A DNA stretch of 12,919 bases from assembly GCA_964405075.1 (NCBI GenBank), contig CAYOMP010000070.1, forward strand, positions 1-12,919. Direction: 5' to 3'. The position numbers and the translations under genes were made by a program. Under the pieces are notes generated by a model. The model saw only the letters and a program-made list of their open reading frames with translations. It did no database searches and was not told the DNA's origin. Origin of the DNA: CAYOMP01 sp964405075 (GTDB taxonomy: Bacteria; Bacillota; Clostridia; Lachnospirales; Lachnospiraceae). Shown here one piece after another: positions 6,237 through 12,874 of the stretch (positions within the stretch are counted from its first letter, which is position 1; every line of letters begins with the position of its first letter).

Positions 6237-6653
6237 TTAAAGTTGTACATATTCCTTTTCATCAAAATTAGTTTGCATTGTCCATGTACTGGCCAAACCA
6301 TCCTTCAAACGAAACACAGCTAATTGTGTATCAATTCCCTGTTCTTTCCAATCACGCATAAACTGTCGTGTTGGATGAGCATAAATCTCTTCAACCAATT
6401 TCTCATCATTAACTTCCTCAACTGTACCCTTCACTCTAAGCTGAACTGCCGGTGCATTAAAACAAAGTTCTACATTTGGATTCTGTTTAAGCTGTCCGTA
6501 CAAATCCTTGAATTTTCCTGTATGAAATATAATACCATTTTCATCTGCTCTGAATAAAAGTAATCCTCTTACATATGGTTGTCCATCAACAGATGTTGCA
6601 AGATGAAATGCCATATTTTCATTCATAATTTTAAACATTTCTTCCTTAGTCAT
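6237..6653 (-). CDS. Pyridoxamine 5'-phosphate oxidase-like FMN-binding split-barrel protein
   Basis: A 138-residue single-domain split barrel. Recognisable features are MAFHLATSVDGQPYVRGL (14-31), the first strands of the flavin site, then GIIFHTGKFKDLYGQLKQNP (40-59), where the Lys/Lys-Leu segment normally contacts FMN phosphate, and VELCFN...LRVKGTVEEV (61-81). The WTMQTNFDEKEYVQL ending is usual for small clostridial members. The family binds FMN or F420-type cofactors and ranges from nitroreductase-like enzymes to heme or antibiotic-related proteins; the substrate here is unknown. The ATG at 6653 is set by GGAGGAG seven bases upstream, which an upstream in-frame TTG overlaps. A single-gene unit with its own terminator. 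The 228-bp spacer before it (6654-6881) is almost pure A+T with nothing else identified. Confidence 0.88.
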   Translation of the reverse strand: MTKEEMFKIMNENMAFHLATSVDGQPYVRGLLLFRADENGIIFHTGKFKDLYGQLKQNPNVELCFNAPAVQLRVKGTVEEVNDEKLVEEIYAHPTRQFMRDWKEQGIDTQLAVFRLKDGLASTWTMQTNFDEKEYVQL

Positions 6654-6881
6654 AATTATCTCCTCCAATATTGTTTTTTGCTTATTCTAATTGAAAAAGA
6701 TTTATATGGCTTTCATTTTTATCTCATATATTTTCAAAATTATTTCATTTTTAAGTTTAAGCACTATTTAAATTTTATCAATCTTTTACTTAAATTTGAA
6801 AATCCAATTTCAGTATATATTTTAACTTTTCATAATAAGAAACTAGTTTAATATCTAAAAATTCTATTTAAATACTTTTAC

Positions 6882-7754
6882 TTAATATTCACAATTCATC
6901 TTTCGATAATCAGTTGGTGTGAGTCCTGTATGCTTTTTAAAGATTGTTGCAAAATATGCACCACTCCCAAAACCACAGGACAATGCAATATCTGTAAGAG
7001 GAATGTCAACCCTTCTAAGAAGCAGCTTCGCCTTAACAATACGAACTTCCTCTAAATATCTCATAGGTGATATGCCTATTTCTCTTTTGAAATTGCGATT
7101 AAAGGTAGACAACGACTGGTGAACATAATCAGCAAAAAATTCTACAGTCAAACTATCTCCATAATGTTGCTCTATATAATACTGTATCTTTGCTATAGAA
7201 TAATCCGATGACACTGAACGCATATCCATTTCTTCTCCTAACACACTACGAATAATCCAATGAGTCAGAATAGTCATCTGGGCATTCAACGTAATATCTT
7301 TATTCATCATATTCTTTTCACACTCAAAGGCGAAAGTATTAATTGACTTAACAACATCTGAACAGATTGCAAACTGCATATTCTGAAATATCGGCAATTT
7401 ATTACTATATAATTTAAACTGTTCTTCAAAATAATCCTTATCAATCATTATGCAATAATAATGATGTGTCTCCACATCCACATCACAGTGCGGAATATCA
7501 GGAGACATTATGGTTGCAATATGATGTTTTCTTTGAATCTTAATCTCACTTAATTCATTATCAAAGAAAATAGCTATCATATAGGATGGGTGTGTATGAT
7601 TTTCAACTGCTGCATATCCACATTTCCCTGTACTTGGAATAAATATTCCCAATTTATCAAAAACATAATAATCCACGTGTATCAAATCATTCTTAACCAA
7701 TGCTTCGCCTACTAACGCTTTTGCTATTTCAAAACTATTTGCAACTTTTTTCAT
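6882..7754 (-). CDS. AraC-family transcriptional regulator, full length
   Basis: A 290-residue protein of normal AraC length. The N-terminal half is a cupin-like sensor: HTHPSYMIAIFF (53-64) is the typical HxHxxY/F entry and MSPDIPHCD (83-91) the conserved turn. The C-terminal 100 residues (about 186-285) hold two helix-turn-helix motifs, LTVEFFADYVHQSLSTFNRNF (202-222) and PLTDIALSCGFGSGAYFATI (252-271), closing with the family pattern FKKHTGLTPTDYRK. The start at 7754 has GGGAG six bases upstream. It lies downstream of the terminator of the glycine-riboswitch operon, same orientation, and so is probably a separate unit. The ligand is unknown; carbon source or small acid sensing is typical. 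It may or may not control the neighbouring operon. Confidence 0.92.
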   Translation of the reverse strand: MKKVANSFEIAKALVGEALVKNDLIHVDYYVFDKLGIFIPSTGKCGYAAVENHTHPSYMIAIFFDNELSEIKIQRKHHIATIMSPDIPHCDVDVETHHYYCIMIDKDYFEEQFKLYSNKLPIFQNMQFAICSDVVKSINTFAFECEKNMMNKDITLNAQMTILTHWIIRSVLGEEMDMRSVSSDYSIAKIQYYIEQHYGDSLTVEFFADYVHQSLSTFNRNFKREIGISPMRYLEEVRIVKAKLLLRRVDIPLTDIALSCGFGSGAYFATIFKKHTGLTPTDYRKMNCEY

Positions 7755-7956
7755 TTTATACTCCCGTTATCATTACTCAATATTCTAATATAAATGGTAA
7801 CACATTTATCAAAATAATATTATCATTTAAGCCCCATCACAGATTTTATACTTACTCCATTTGATATTTTTTTATTTATGAACTATTCATAACCGACTTC
7901 GTCGGATAGAGTTTTCCTGCTATATCACGATAAAAACCTACCAAAATCCATATGTA
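7755..7956. other. AT-rich spacer upstream of the AraC gene
   Basis: No gene is seen. It should hold the AraC promoter; TATATT and TTGATA boxes exist on the minus strand but their spacing is poor. One CG-containing hairpin, CCGAC-TTC-GTCGG, is at 7893-7905. The 10-mer CGTCGGATAG beginning at 7900 also occurs at 2396-2405 beside the large inverted-repeat element. Confidence 0.4.
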
Positions 7957-7995
7957 AAAAGGTAAGATATATCACTCATGATATACTTACCTTTT
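7957..7995 (-). terminator. Intrinsic terminator of the glycine-riboswitch operon
   Basis: AAAAGGTAAG pairs with CTTACCTTTT and TATATCA with TGATATA around a four-base loop. This gives 17 bp with one bulged A at 7967. The minus-strand tail is TTTTTAC. It lies about 80 bases past the amidohydrolase stop. Confidence 0.88.
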
Positions 7996-8078
7996 ATTGT
8001 ACTACATAACTCAGATATCAAAACACTCAATTAAAGATTAAACTGTTTAATACATATTCCCACAATTCTCTAAAAAGA

Positions 8079-9251
8079 TTAATGATTTTCTAACCACTGC
8101 TTAGCACAATGAGCAAGACATGAAGCACCTATTGGGCAAACATCCTCGTTAAAACGTACCTTTGGATTATGTGCAGAGTATGCACCTCTTTCATCTAAAA
8201 ATCCTGCTGAAAGATACATAAAAGTACTTGGTACTTTTTCCGCAATTGTAGCAAAATCTTCTGATGCACTTGCGCTAATTCCCGGATATTCTGTAAATCC
8301 CGGAATAGACAACTCTCTCATATAACCTAACATTTCATTTGTTAATGCTCCGTCGCAAACCAATGGTGGCACACTTGATAATGATTCCATTTCTACACTT
8401 CCACCATATACAGCTGCTGTTAATTCAGCTACCTCTTTGATACGTCTAACTAACTTTTCTCTAACCTCTGCACTATTTGTACGAAGTGTTCCCTCTAAAA
8501 CTGCTGTATCAGGAATAATGTTGGCAGCTGCACCTGCTGCAAATTTTCCAATTGTTAAAACACAAGCAGCATTTGGATCTGCTTCTCTTGCAATTAACTC
8601 CTGTAATGCCAAATGAATATGCACACCTATATTAATTGGGTCAATACCTGTATGTGGATAAGCTCCGTGTGAACCTTTTCCTTGGATTGTAATTCTGAAA
8701 CCATCTACAGAAAACATCATTGTACTCTGACTATTATACATTACAAGTCCTGTTGGCATCTGCCCTGGTGATACATGATAAGCAAGTGCTACATCTACAG
8801 GTGGATTCTCCAAAATCCCCGCTGCAATCATATCACGACTACCTTCAAATGTTTCCTCTGCCGGCTGGAACATAAGCTTAACAGTTCCATTTAAAGATTC
8901 TTCATCTTCCTTTAACATTTTGGCTGCTACAAGAAGCATGGCCGCATGAAAATCATGACCACAGGCATGAGCCTCTGTCCCTGTTGGGCAGGCAAAATCT
9001 TCTCCGCTTTCCTCTGGCATAGGAAGTGCATCCATATCCGCACGCAGTAAAATACATTTTCCGCCCTTACCAATTGTTGCAGTAACACCGTGTCCACATT
9101 TCTGTGGCTTAATTCCGTAAGACTCTAATTTTTCCATAACAAATTTCTGTGCCTTTGGCATATTCAATCCCACTTCAGCATTTGTATGAAAATATCTTCT
9201 GTTATCAATAATTTCATCCTTTAATTCGAGTGCACGTTCATAATAATTCAT
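8079..9251 (-). CDS. M20D-family amidohydrolase (hippurate hydrolase / N-acyl-amino-acid hydrolase type)
   Basis: A 390-residue cytoplasmic metallo-amidohydrolase of full family length. Visible active-site elements are RADMDALPM (70-78), ACGHDFH (96-102, with C97 and H99 as metal ligands), the catalytic QPAEE (129-133, E132/E133), AYHV (157-160, H159), and SAHNPKVRF (359-367, H361). The Cys-Gly-His ligand marks the M20D branch with HipO, IAA-amino-acid hydrolases and N-acyl-cysteine or N-acetyl-diaminopimelate deacylases. The dimerisation lid (about 180-295) includes GKGSHGAYPH. These enzymes cleave an acyl-amide bond to free an amino acid. It is the last gene of the riboswitch-controlled operon, 17 bp after the membrane protein, with AGAGGAA before the ATG. 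Glycine control upstream suggests a glycine-releasing substrate such as an N-acylglycine or a peptide (inference). Confidence 0.93.
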   Translation of the reverse strand: MNYYERALELKDEIIDNRRYFHTNAEVGLNMPKAQKFVMEKLESYGIKPQKCGHGVTATIGKGGKCILLRADMDALPMPEESGEDFACPTGTEAHACGHDFHAAMLLVAAKMLKEDEESLNGTVKLMFQPAEETFEGSRDMIAAGILENPPVDVALAYHVSPGQMPTGLVMYNSQSTMMFSVDGFRITIQGKGSHGAYPHTGIDPINIGVHIHLALQELIAREADPNAACVLTIGKFAAGAAANIIPDTAVLEGTLRTNSAEVREKLVRRIKEVAELTAAVYGGSVEMESLSSVPPLVCDGALTNEMLGYMRELSIPGFTEYPGISASASEDFATIAEKVPSTFMYLSAGFLDERGAYSAHNPKVRFNEDVCPIGASCLAHCAKQWLENH

Positions 9252-9268
9252 CCTGATTCCTCTTTTCT

Positions 9269-10024
9269 TTATTTTGTTTCTTCTACATCAACAACTTTGA
9301 TGATACCCTTCTTCCACATAATATAAGAGCTTAAAATACCTATTGGAAGCATACATACTATAAGGATACCTACAAGTCCTAATAAGCTGCTACCTGCACC
9401 AACAAGTCTTGCCAATAAAGATATAACTGATACAAGTACAAGTACAGGAATAACTCCTTTTACAGCTCCTTTTACTACTTTACCACTATTACTTGAATTT
9501 GCAAATAGCCCAAGTGCCATAGAACCAAATAAAGCCGGGATAACATAATCCTTTGCTGTATTCATTGCCGGTGTTTCAAAAATTGGTCTGATAAAGCTTG
9601 AAAGTAATGCTGCTGCTGCAAGAATAACAACTGCTACAATAGATGAAACTGCAATAGAAACTGTTGCAATCGCATCCCCCTCAGGAGTATTCTGCTCAAC
9701 ATCTGCTACTTTCATACCATTAACAGCGCAAGGAAATTTTAAATTCATAATATTACCAGTGATAAATCCAAGATAACTTGAAGAACCTAATACTGGTATG
9801 TAACTTAACGCTTCTGAAAATCCAACTGGAATATATATCATTAAAATACCTATTGTACTGGCATTAATCACATCACCAAATTTTGGCATACAATTATATA
9901 CTGCACAAATAATAAATGGTAATGCTACCATATAAACAAGTGCTATTACAGTTCCTAATCTTCCCCATGAATGTGCCCACTTCTGAAATGGATCCATTAC
10001 TTTTGTACTTTTTTCTTTACTCAT
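9269..10024 (-). CDS. Conserved multi-helix membrane protein, partner of the DUF5058 protein
   Basis: A 251-residue integral membrane protein. After a polar N-terminus ending in MDPFQKWAHSWGRLGT (10-25) there are about six hydrophobic stretches (near 23-44, 55-72, 120-143, 160-176, 189-208, 213-235) and a charged C-terminus. Between helices 2 and 3 the Gly/Ser-rich stretch VLGSSSYLGFITGN (78-91) looks like a re-entrant or substrate loop. I do not recognise a named family. Being sandwiched between the DUF5058 gene (21 bp gap) and an amidohydrolase (17 bp gap), it most likely forms a two-subunit transporter with DUF5058 (inference). AAGGAG lies eight bases before the ATG. Direction of transport and substrate are unknown; glycine control points to glycine or a glycine conjugate. 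Confidence 0.82.
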   Translation of the reverse strand: MSKEKSTKVMDPFQKWAHSWGRLGTVIALVYMVALPFIICAVYNCMPKFGDVINASTIGILMIYIPVGFSEALSYIPVLGSSSYLGFITGNIMNLKFPCAVNGMKVADVEQNTPEGDAIATVSIAVSSIVAVVILAAAALLSSFIRPIFETPAMNTAKDYVIPALFGSMALGLFANSSNSGKVVKGAVKGVIPVLVLVSVISLLARLVGAGSSLLGLVGILIVCMLPIGILSSYIMWKKGIIKVVDVEETK

Positions 10025-10045
10025 AATATTTTCTCCTTCCGTATC

Positions 10046-10744
10046 TTAACCAAATATCTTTACCCAAAGTAAAGAAGACGCCATACCTGCAATTAAGGTA
10101 AATGCCATAATAAAGTTATTCAGCCATCCAAGTCCCGGTTTCTTTGCTAAAATACCAAGTACAACTGCAACCACAAGACCTGTAAGCATAACACATGCCT
10201 GAACAGTATCACCAATTAAAATAACCGGAATGTATACTGCAAATAAAGTCATCATAAATACTCCACTAAATACATATTTCCAAGTACTGGCATTTTCATC
10301 TTTTGTTACGGACATGCACATTTTCTTACCAAATGGAATTAAAATTAGAAATCCACTAAGCATACCAATACTCATAAGAATAAGTACAGCTCCAAACTGT
10401 GTTGGACTTAAATTATTCATACTTTCACCAAAGCTGCTTGCCAATAGCCCTGAAATCTGTGTTTCATAAGATAAAGAACCAATTACTGATAATCTCCACC
10501 AAGGCCAGATAACACTCTGAAATACTGCTACTAATGCAAAAAACCCAACAACAATTGAAATGGCAGGAACAACCGAGAAGATTGCACTAGATTTAATTAC
10601 GTTATGTAATTTTTCCTTTGATATACCAAGTTCCAAACATCTTGTATATGCTTTCTTTAAAAAAGCTAAAGACAGTCCAACAATATAGACCAAACCGATG
10701 ACAATTAACATCATCAACAATGACGAATTTGCGATTTCTTTCAT
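10046..10744 (-). CDS. DUF5058-family membrane protein, probable transporter subunit
   Basis: A 232-residue protein with about six transmembrane helices (near 8-28, 53-75, 116-137, 157-177, 180-199, 208-229). The sequence matches the DUF5058 pattern as I know it: an EIANS start, FLKKAY...GISKEKL after helix 1, then SSAIFSVVPAISIVVG and WWRLSVIGS. No ATPase or solute-binding protein is nearby, so an ABC system is unlikely and a secondary transporter or exporter pair is more plausible (inference). AGGAG lies eight bases before the ATG at 10744. It is the first gene after the glycine riboswitch and its terminator, so its expression should follow glycine level. Confidence 0.85.
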   Translation of the reverse strand: MKEIANSSLLMMLIVIGLVYIVGLSLAFLKKAYTRCLELGISKEKLHNVIKSSAIFSVVPAISIVVGFFALVAVFQSVIWPWWRLSVIGSLSYETQISGLLASSFGESMNNLSPTQFGAVLILMSIGMLSGFLILIPFGKKMCMSVTKDENASTWKYVFSGVFMMTLFAVYIPVILIGDTVQACVMLTGLVVAVVLGILAKKPGLGWLNNFIMAFTLIAGMASSLLWVKIFG

Positions 10745-10776
10745 AATAAATACTCCTTTTCTTATCTCCTTTGAAT

Positions 10777-10808
10777 AAAAAAAGGATGCACTCTCAAAAA
10801 GTGCATCC
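10777..10808 (-). terminator. Riboswitch expression platform: intrinsic terminator
   Basis: On the minus strand GGATGCACT pairs perfectly with AGTGCATCC around a 7-base loop and is followed by seven T's. It lies between the glycine aptamer and the first operon gene. The 5' arm plus loop (GCACTTT) can pair with AGAGTGC at the 3' end of the aptamer (7 bp, one G-U), giving a mutually exclusive antiterminator. Confidence 0.9.
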
Positions 10809-10888
10809 TCGCATCACGCTATCTTCAATTTAACCAAATTAAATACTGGTTAATAAGAACTCAAGTAATAATAACCAAAATATTATTA

Positions 10889-10968
10889 GCACTCTGTCCT
10901 TTTGCCTGAGAGATCAGTCTTACAACCTTACACCTTCGGCCCTCGTAATTGAGCTTCTCCAGAGAGTT
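10889..10968 (-). promoter_or_regulatory. Glycine riboswitch, single aptamer (gcvT-type RNA motif)
   Basis: The minus strand carries the conserved glycine aptamer landmarks in order: CTCTGGAGA (around 10956-10964), CCGAAGG (10939-10933), CTCTCAGG (10912-10905) and the signature GGCAAAAGGACAGAG (10906-10892). P1 is formed by ACTCT (10967-10963) with AGAGT (10895-10891). Only one complete aptamer is present. Two extra hairpins follow, TAATAATA/TATTATTA (10866-10888) and TTAACCA/TGGTTAA (10830-10853), which could be a degenerate 'ghost' aptamer or spacer. The P1 3' strand overlaps the segment able to pair with the terminator. Glycine binding should therefore hold P1, free the terminator and switch transcription off (inference from pairing). 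Confidence 0.93.
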
Positions 10969-10975
10969 TTTTAAT

Positions 10976-11004
10976 ACTTTATCAAAGTAATATATTAATG
11001 TCAA
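10976..11004 (-). promoter_or_regulatory. Sigma-A-type promoter of the riboswitch operon
   Basis: Perfect -35 TTGACA (11004-10999), exactly 17 bp spacer, -10 TAAAGT (10981-10976, 4 of 6 to consensus). The predicted start falls near 10969, right at the 5' edge of the aptamer, which strongly supports both calls. Confidence 0.75.
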
Positions 11005-11162
11005 GTGTGATTTTATAGTTTTTTAATAATTTCACCATGATATATTAGTTATATTAATAATAGTTTATTATTTATAGCATCTTACACATAGACATTTACT
11101 TTGGCTATTCGAAAGGAGTTCCTTCTAGTAGTAAGCCACCACAATCTACTATTGCTATGTTA
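11005..11162. other. Gene-free spacer with nested inverted repeats
   Basis: No gene is seen between the operon promoter and the GNAT stop. At 11086-11160 there are nested pairs: ACATAG (11086-11091) with CTATGT (11155-11160), TGGCT (11102-11106) with AGCCA (11134-11138), and AAGG with CCTT (11113-11124). There is no T-run after it on either strand, so it is not a plain terminator. The rest is AT-rich. Confidence 0.35.
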
Positions 11163-11636
11163 CTATAATCTGCAAATCATTATAAACTCTTCTTCATTTT
11201 CATCAACAATTTCAAATCCAACTTTTCTATACATTTTTTCGGCATAATTTATTTTTTGAACTGATAATGATGCCTGTTTATACCCTTGATTTTTTAATTC
11301 AGATAGCATTCTTTTCATCAATGCTGTTCCTATACCATAATTTCTATAATCTTTTAAAAGGGATATTGCAAAGGATGGTGTATCATCATCAATATGTCCA
11401 TAATCATCCATAATTCTTACCCATACAGCACCAACTATCATATTATCTGTCTCGGCGACAAAGCATATATCACCTTTTACTTTGCCAAAATTACTAATGT
11501 ATATCTGCAATTCTGGTTGATTGATTATATCTCTTGGTGGTTTCTTTTCACCCTCTGGAATGAATATTGCTTCATATAGAAATGTATCTAATATTTTAAC
11601 TTCTTCTTGTTCTAGTTCTCTTATTTTATAATCCAT
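11163..11636 (-). CDS. GNAT-family N-acetyltransferase
   Basis: A 157-residue acetyltransferase of ordinary length. The N-terminus has the LYEAIFIPEGEKKPPRDII segment (20-38) seen in a clostridial GNAT subgroup. The acetyl-CoA loop is RNYGIGTALM (98-107), and motif B is SVQKINYAEKMYRKVGF (125-141). The start at 11636 has CGGAGG five bases upstream. It lies just upstream of the promoter of the glycine-riboswitch operon but has no visible link to it. The acceptor is unknown. Confidence 0.92.
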   Translation of the reverse strand: MDYKIRELEQEEVKILDTFLYEAIFIPEGEKKPPRDIINQPELQIYISNFGKVKGDICFVAETDNMIVGAVWVRIMDDYGHIDDDTPSFAISLLKDYRNYGIGTALMKRMLSELKNQGYKQASLSVQKINYAEKMYRKVGFEIVDENEEEFIMICRL

Positions 11637-11658
11637 AAAAACCTCCGATTTATTATTC

Positions 11659-11799
11659 TTATAAATCAGTTGTTATTCCACACATAGTAAATCCTCCATA
11701 TGTAATTAAATAAACACTTTGTCCCGCCGATAACTTAAAGTCTGTTATGGAATATGAAAATTCTATTTTATATGCAACTCCTAATTCACTTTTTATTAA
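11659..11799 (-). pseudogene. Out-of-frame C-terminal coding remnant next to the small membrane protein
   Basis: A 46-codon open stretch with no plausible start codon until near its end. It reads GVAYKIEFSYSITDFK and then LSAGQSVYLITYGGFTMCG, a beta-strand-like, protein-quality sequence. It overlaps the end of the 63-residue ORF in another frame. Deleting one A from the AAAAA tract at 11789-11795 would join the two into a protein of about 105 residues. It is therefore likely the tail of a frameshifted gene, or a sequencing homopolymer error. Family not recognised. Confidence 0.35.
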
Positions 11800-11977
11800 T
11801 TAAAAGTTTACTACAGTAACTATTTAATGCCAAGTATGTAATTACTAATATAACTAACGATATTGTTTCGTATCTCATATTCTGAGTAAAACAATATGGC
11901 AAAGTACATATATCAATGAAAGCGATTACCAAACATAAAATGGTAAGAATTACTTTTGTTTTCTTATTCGTTATCAT
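11786..11977 (-). CDS. Small two-helix membrane protein, possibly frameshift-truncated
   Basis: 63 residues with a basic N-terminus (MITNKKTK), a hydrophobic helix near 9-29, a short polar turn (TQNMRYET), a second helix near 38-55 and a lysine-ending tail. A positive-inside count puts both ends in the cytoplasm. AGGGGG precedes the ATG closely (two to three bases), which is tighter than usual. The family is not recognised. The frame ends just after an A-run, with a good coding stretch in another frame immediately beyond, so the natural product may be longer (about 105 residues). Confidence 0.55.
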   Translation of the reverse strand: MITNKKTKVILTILCLVIAFIDICTLPYCFTQNMRYETISLVILVITYLALNSYCSKLLINKK

Positions 11978-12020
11978 TTCCCCCTCTCAGTAGCTTCCCA
12001 TGCATTCAAAATCACTTTTA

Positions 12021-12872
12021 CTATTTTTCCAGATACTCCCTCAAAGCCTTCATTTGCTCTCCCGCAATACGATACCCTGCATCATAGAGCTGGCGAAGTC
12101 GTACCGGATCAGATTCCGTTCTTCCAACTCCGAAAGTATCCTCCGGCGCAATAACAAAAATCTTTCCTTCCTTTTCCAAATCCTTCAATTCCTTTAACTG
12201 TTGATTATAGCATTCTGGTCGGTTCTCCATTGCCTCAACAACCTTAGGATATTTTTTGTACAGTTTGTTCACAATACGTCCAGATTTTTCTTTTTTCTTC
12301 ACATACTCACGGTCTCTGGTAAGTACCACAATAATCTTATCACATCCCTCTTCTATTGCACGTCTATATGGAATTGAATCTGTAATTCCACCATCTAAAT
12401 AATAGTGATGTCCAATCTTGACTGGTTGGAACAAAATCGGAATGGAACAACTGGCCACCAACGTATCTTCCATTTCCTCACTCCTCGGCACAGCTAAATA
12501 CTCTGTTTTTCCAGTATGAATATTGGTAACAGCCGCTTCTACTCTACCTTCGTAGGCTGCAAAAGCATCATAATCGAAGGGCAACAGCTTATTCGGCACT
12601 TCCTCGAAAACAAATTCTATATTATAAAATGTCTTCTTTTTTTTATTTAAAAGATGCCGCATCCCCATATATCGCTTATCTGCCATATACTCTTCCAATA
12701 GTTTTAAATTTCTTCCCTTTTGCTGAGACAAATAAGATACTCCAAACGCAATACCAGCTGATACACCGATATAGTAGTCTGGCATAAGATTCTCTTCCAA
12801 AAATAAATCCATCACTCCACAAGAAAAGGAGGTACGGCTTGCACCTCCTTCAAAAACCATCCCAAGTTTCAT
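12021..12872 (-). CDS. Patatin-like phospholipase family protein
   Basis: A 283-residue serine hydrolase of the bacterial YjjU-like patatin group. The oxyanion motif appears as EGGASR (8-13), the nucleophile elbow as GVSAG (36-40, Ser38) and the catalytic Asp as DGGITD (160-165, D160), giving a complete Ser-Asp dyad. The CSIPILFQPV segment (142-151) before the Asp is typical. The C-terminal third is charged and helical. No signal peptide is seen, so it acts in the cytoplasm or at the inner membrane face, on phospholipid or acyl ester. ATG 12872 follows the stop of the upstream gene by two bases and has AAAGGA before it, so the two are almost certainly in one operon. Confidence 0.92.
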   Translation of the reverse strand: MKLGMVFEGGASRTSFSCGVMDLFLEENLMPDYYIGVSAGIAFGVSYLSQQKGRNLKLLEEYMADKRYMGMRHLLNKKKKTFYNIEFVFEEVPNKLLPFDYDAFAAYEGRVEAAVTNIHTGKTEYLAVPRSEEMEDTLVASCSIPILFQPVKIGHHYYLDGGITDSIPYRRAIEEGCDKIIVVLTRDREYVKKKEKSGRIVNKLYKKYPKVVEAMENRPECYNQQLKELKDLEKEGKIFVIAPEDTFGVGRTESDPVRLRQLYDAGYRIAGEQMKALREYLEK

Positions 12873-12874
12873 TT

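Noticed and set aside
6579..6851. Plus-strand 90-codon ORF
   Set aside because: Composition reflects A+T-rich spacer and antisense sequence (Phe, Tyr, His, Leu, Ile); no motif and no ribosome site.
6654..6881. Possible small gene or promoter cluster in AT-rich spacer
   Set aside because: Numerous random TATAAT-like strings but no well-spaced -35/-10 pair, no ORF with a ribosome site and no hairpin with a T-run.
9269..10744. ABC transporter permease pair
   Set aside because: No ATPase or solute-binding gene adjacent and no EAA-type permease loop seen; a secondary transporter pair is the more cautious reading.
10809..10888. Second complete glycine aptamer (tandem riboswitch)
   Set aside because: The conserved CCGAAGG and GGCAAAAGGAC segments occur only once; the remaining hairpins lack them.
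11094..11160. Short frame IAIVDCGGLLLEGTPFE after the GNAT stop
   Set aside because: Only about 22 codons, no start codon or ribosome site; likely chance.
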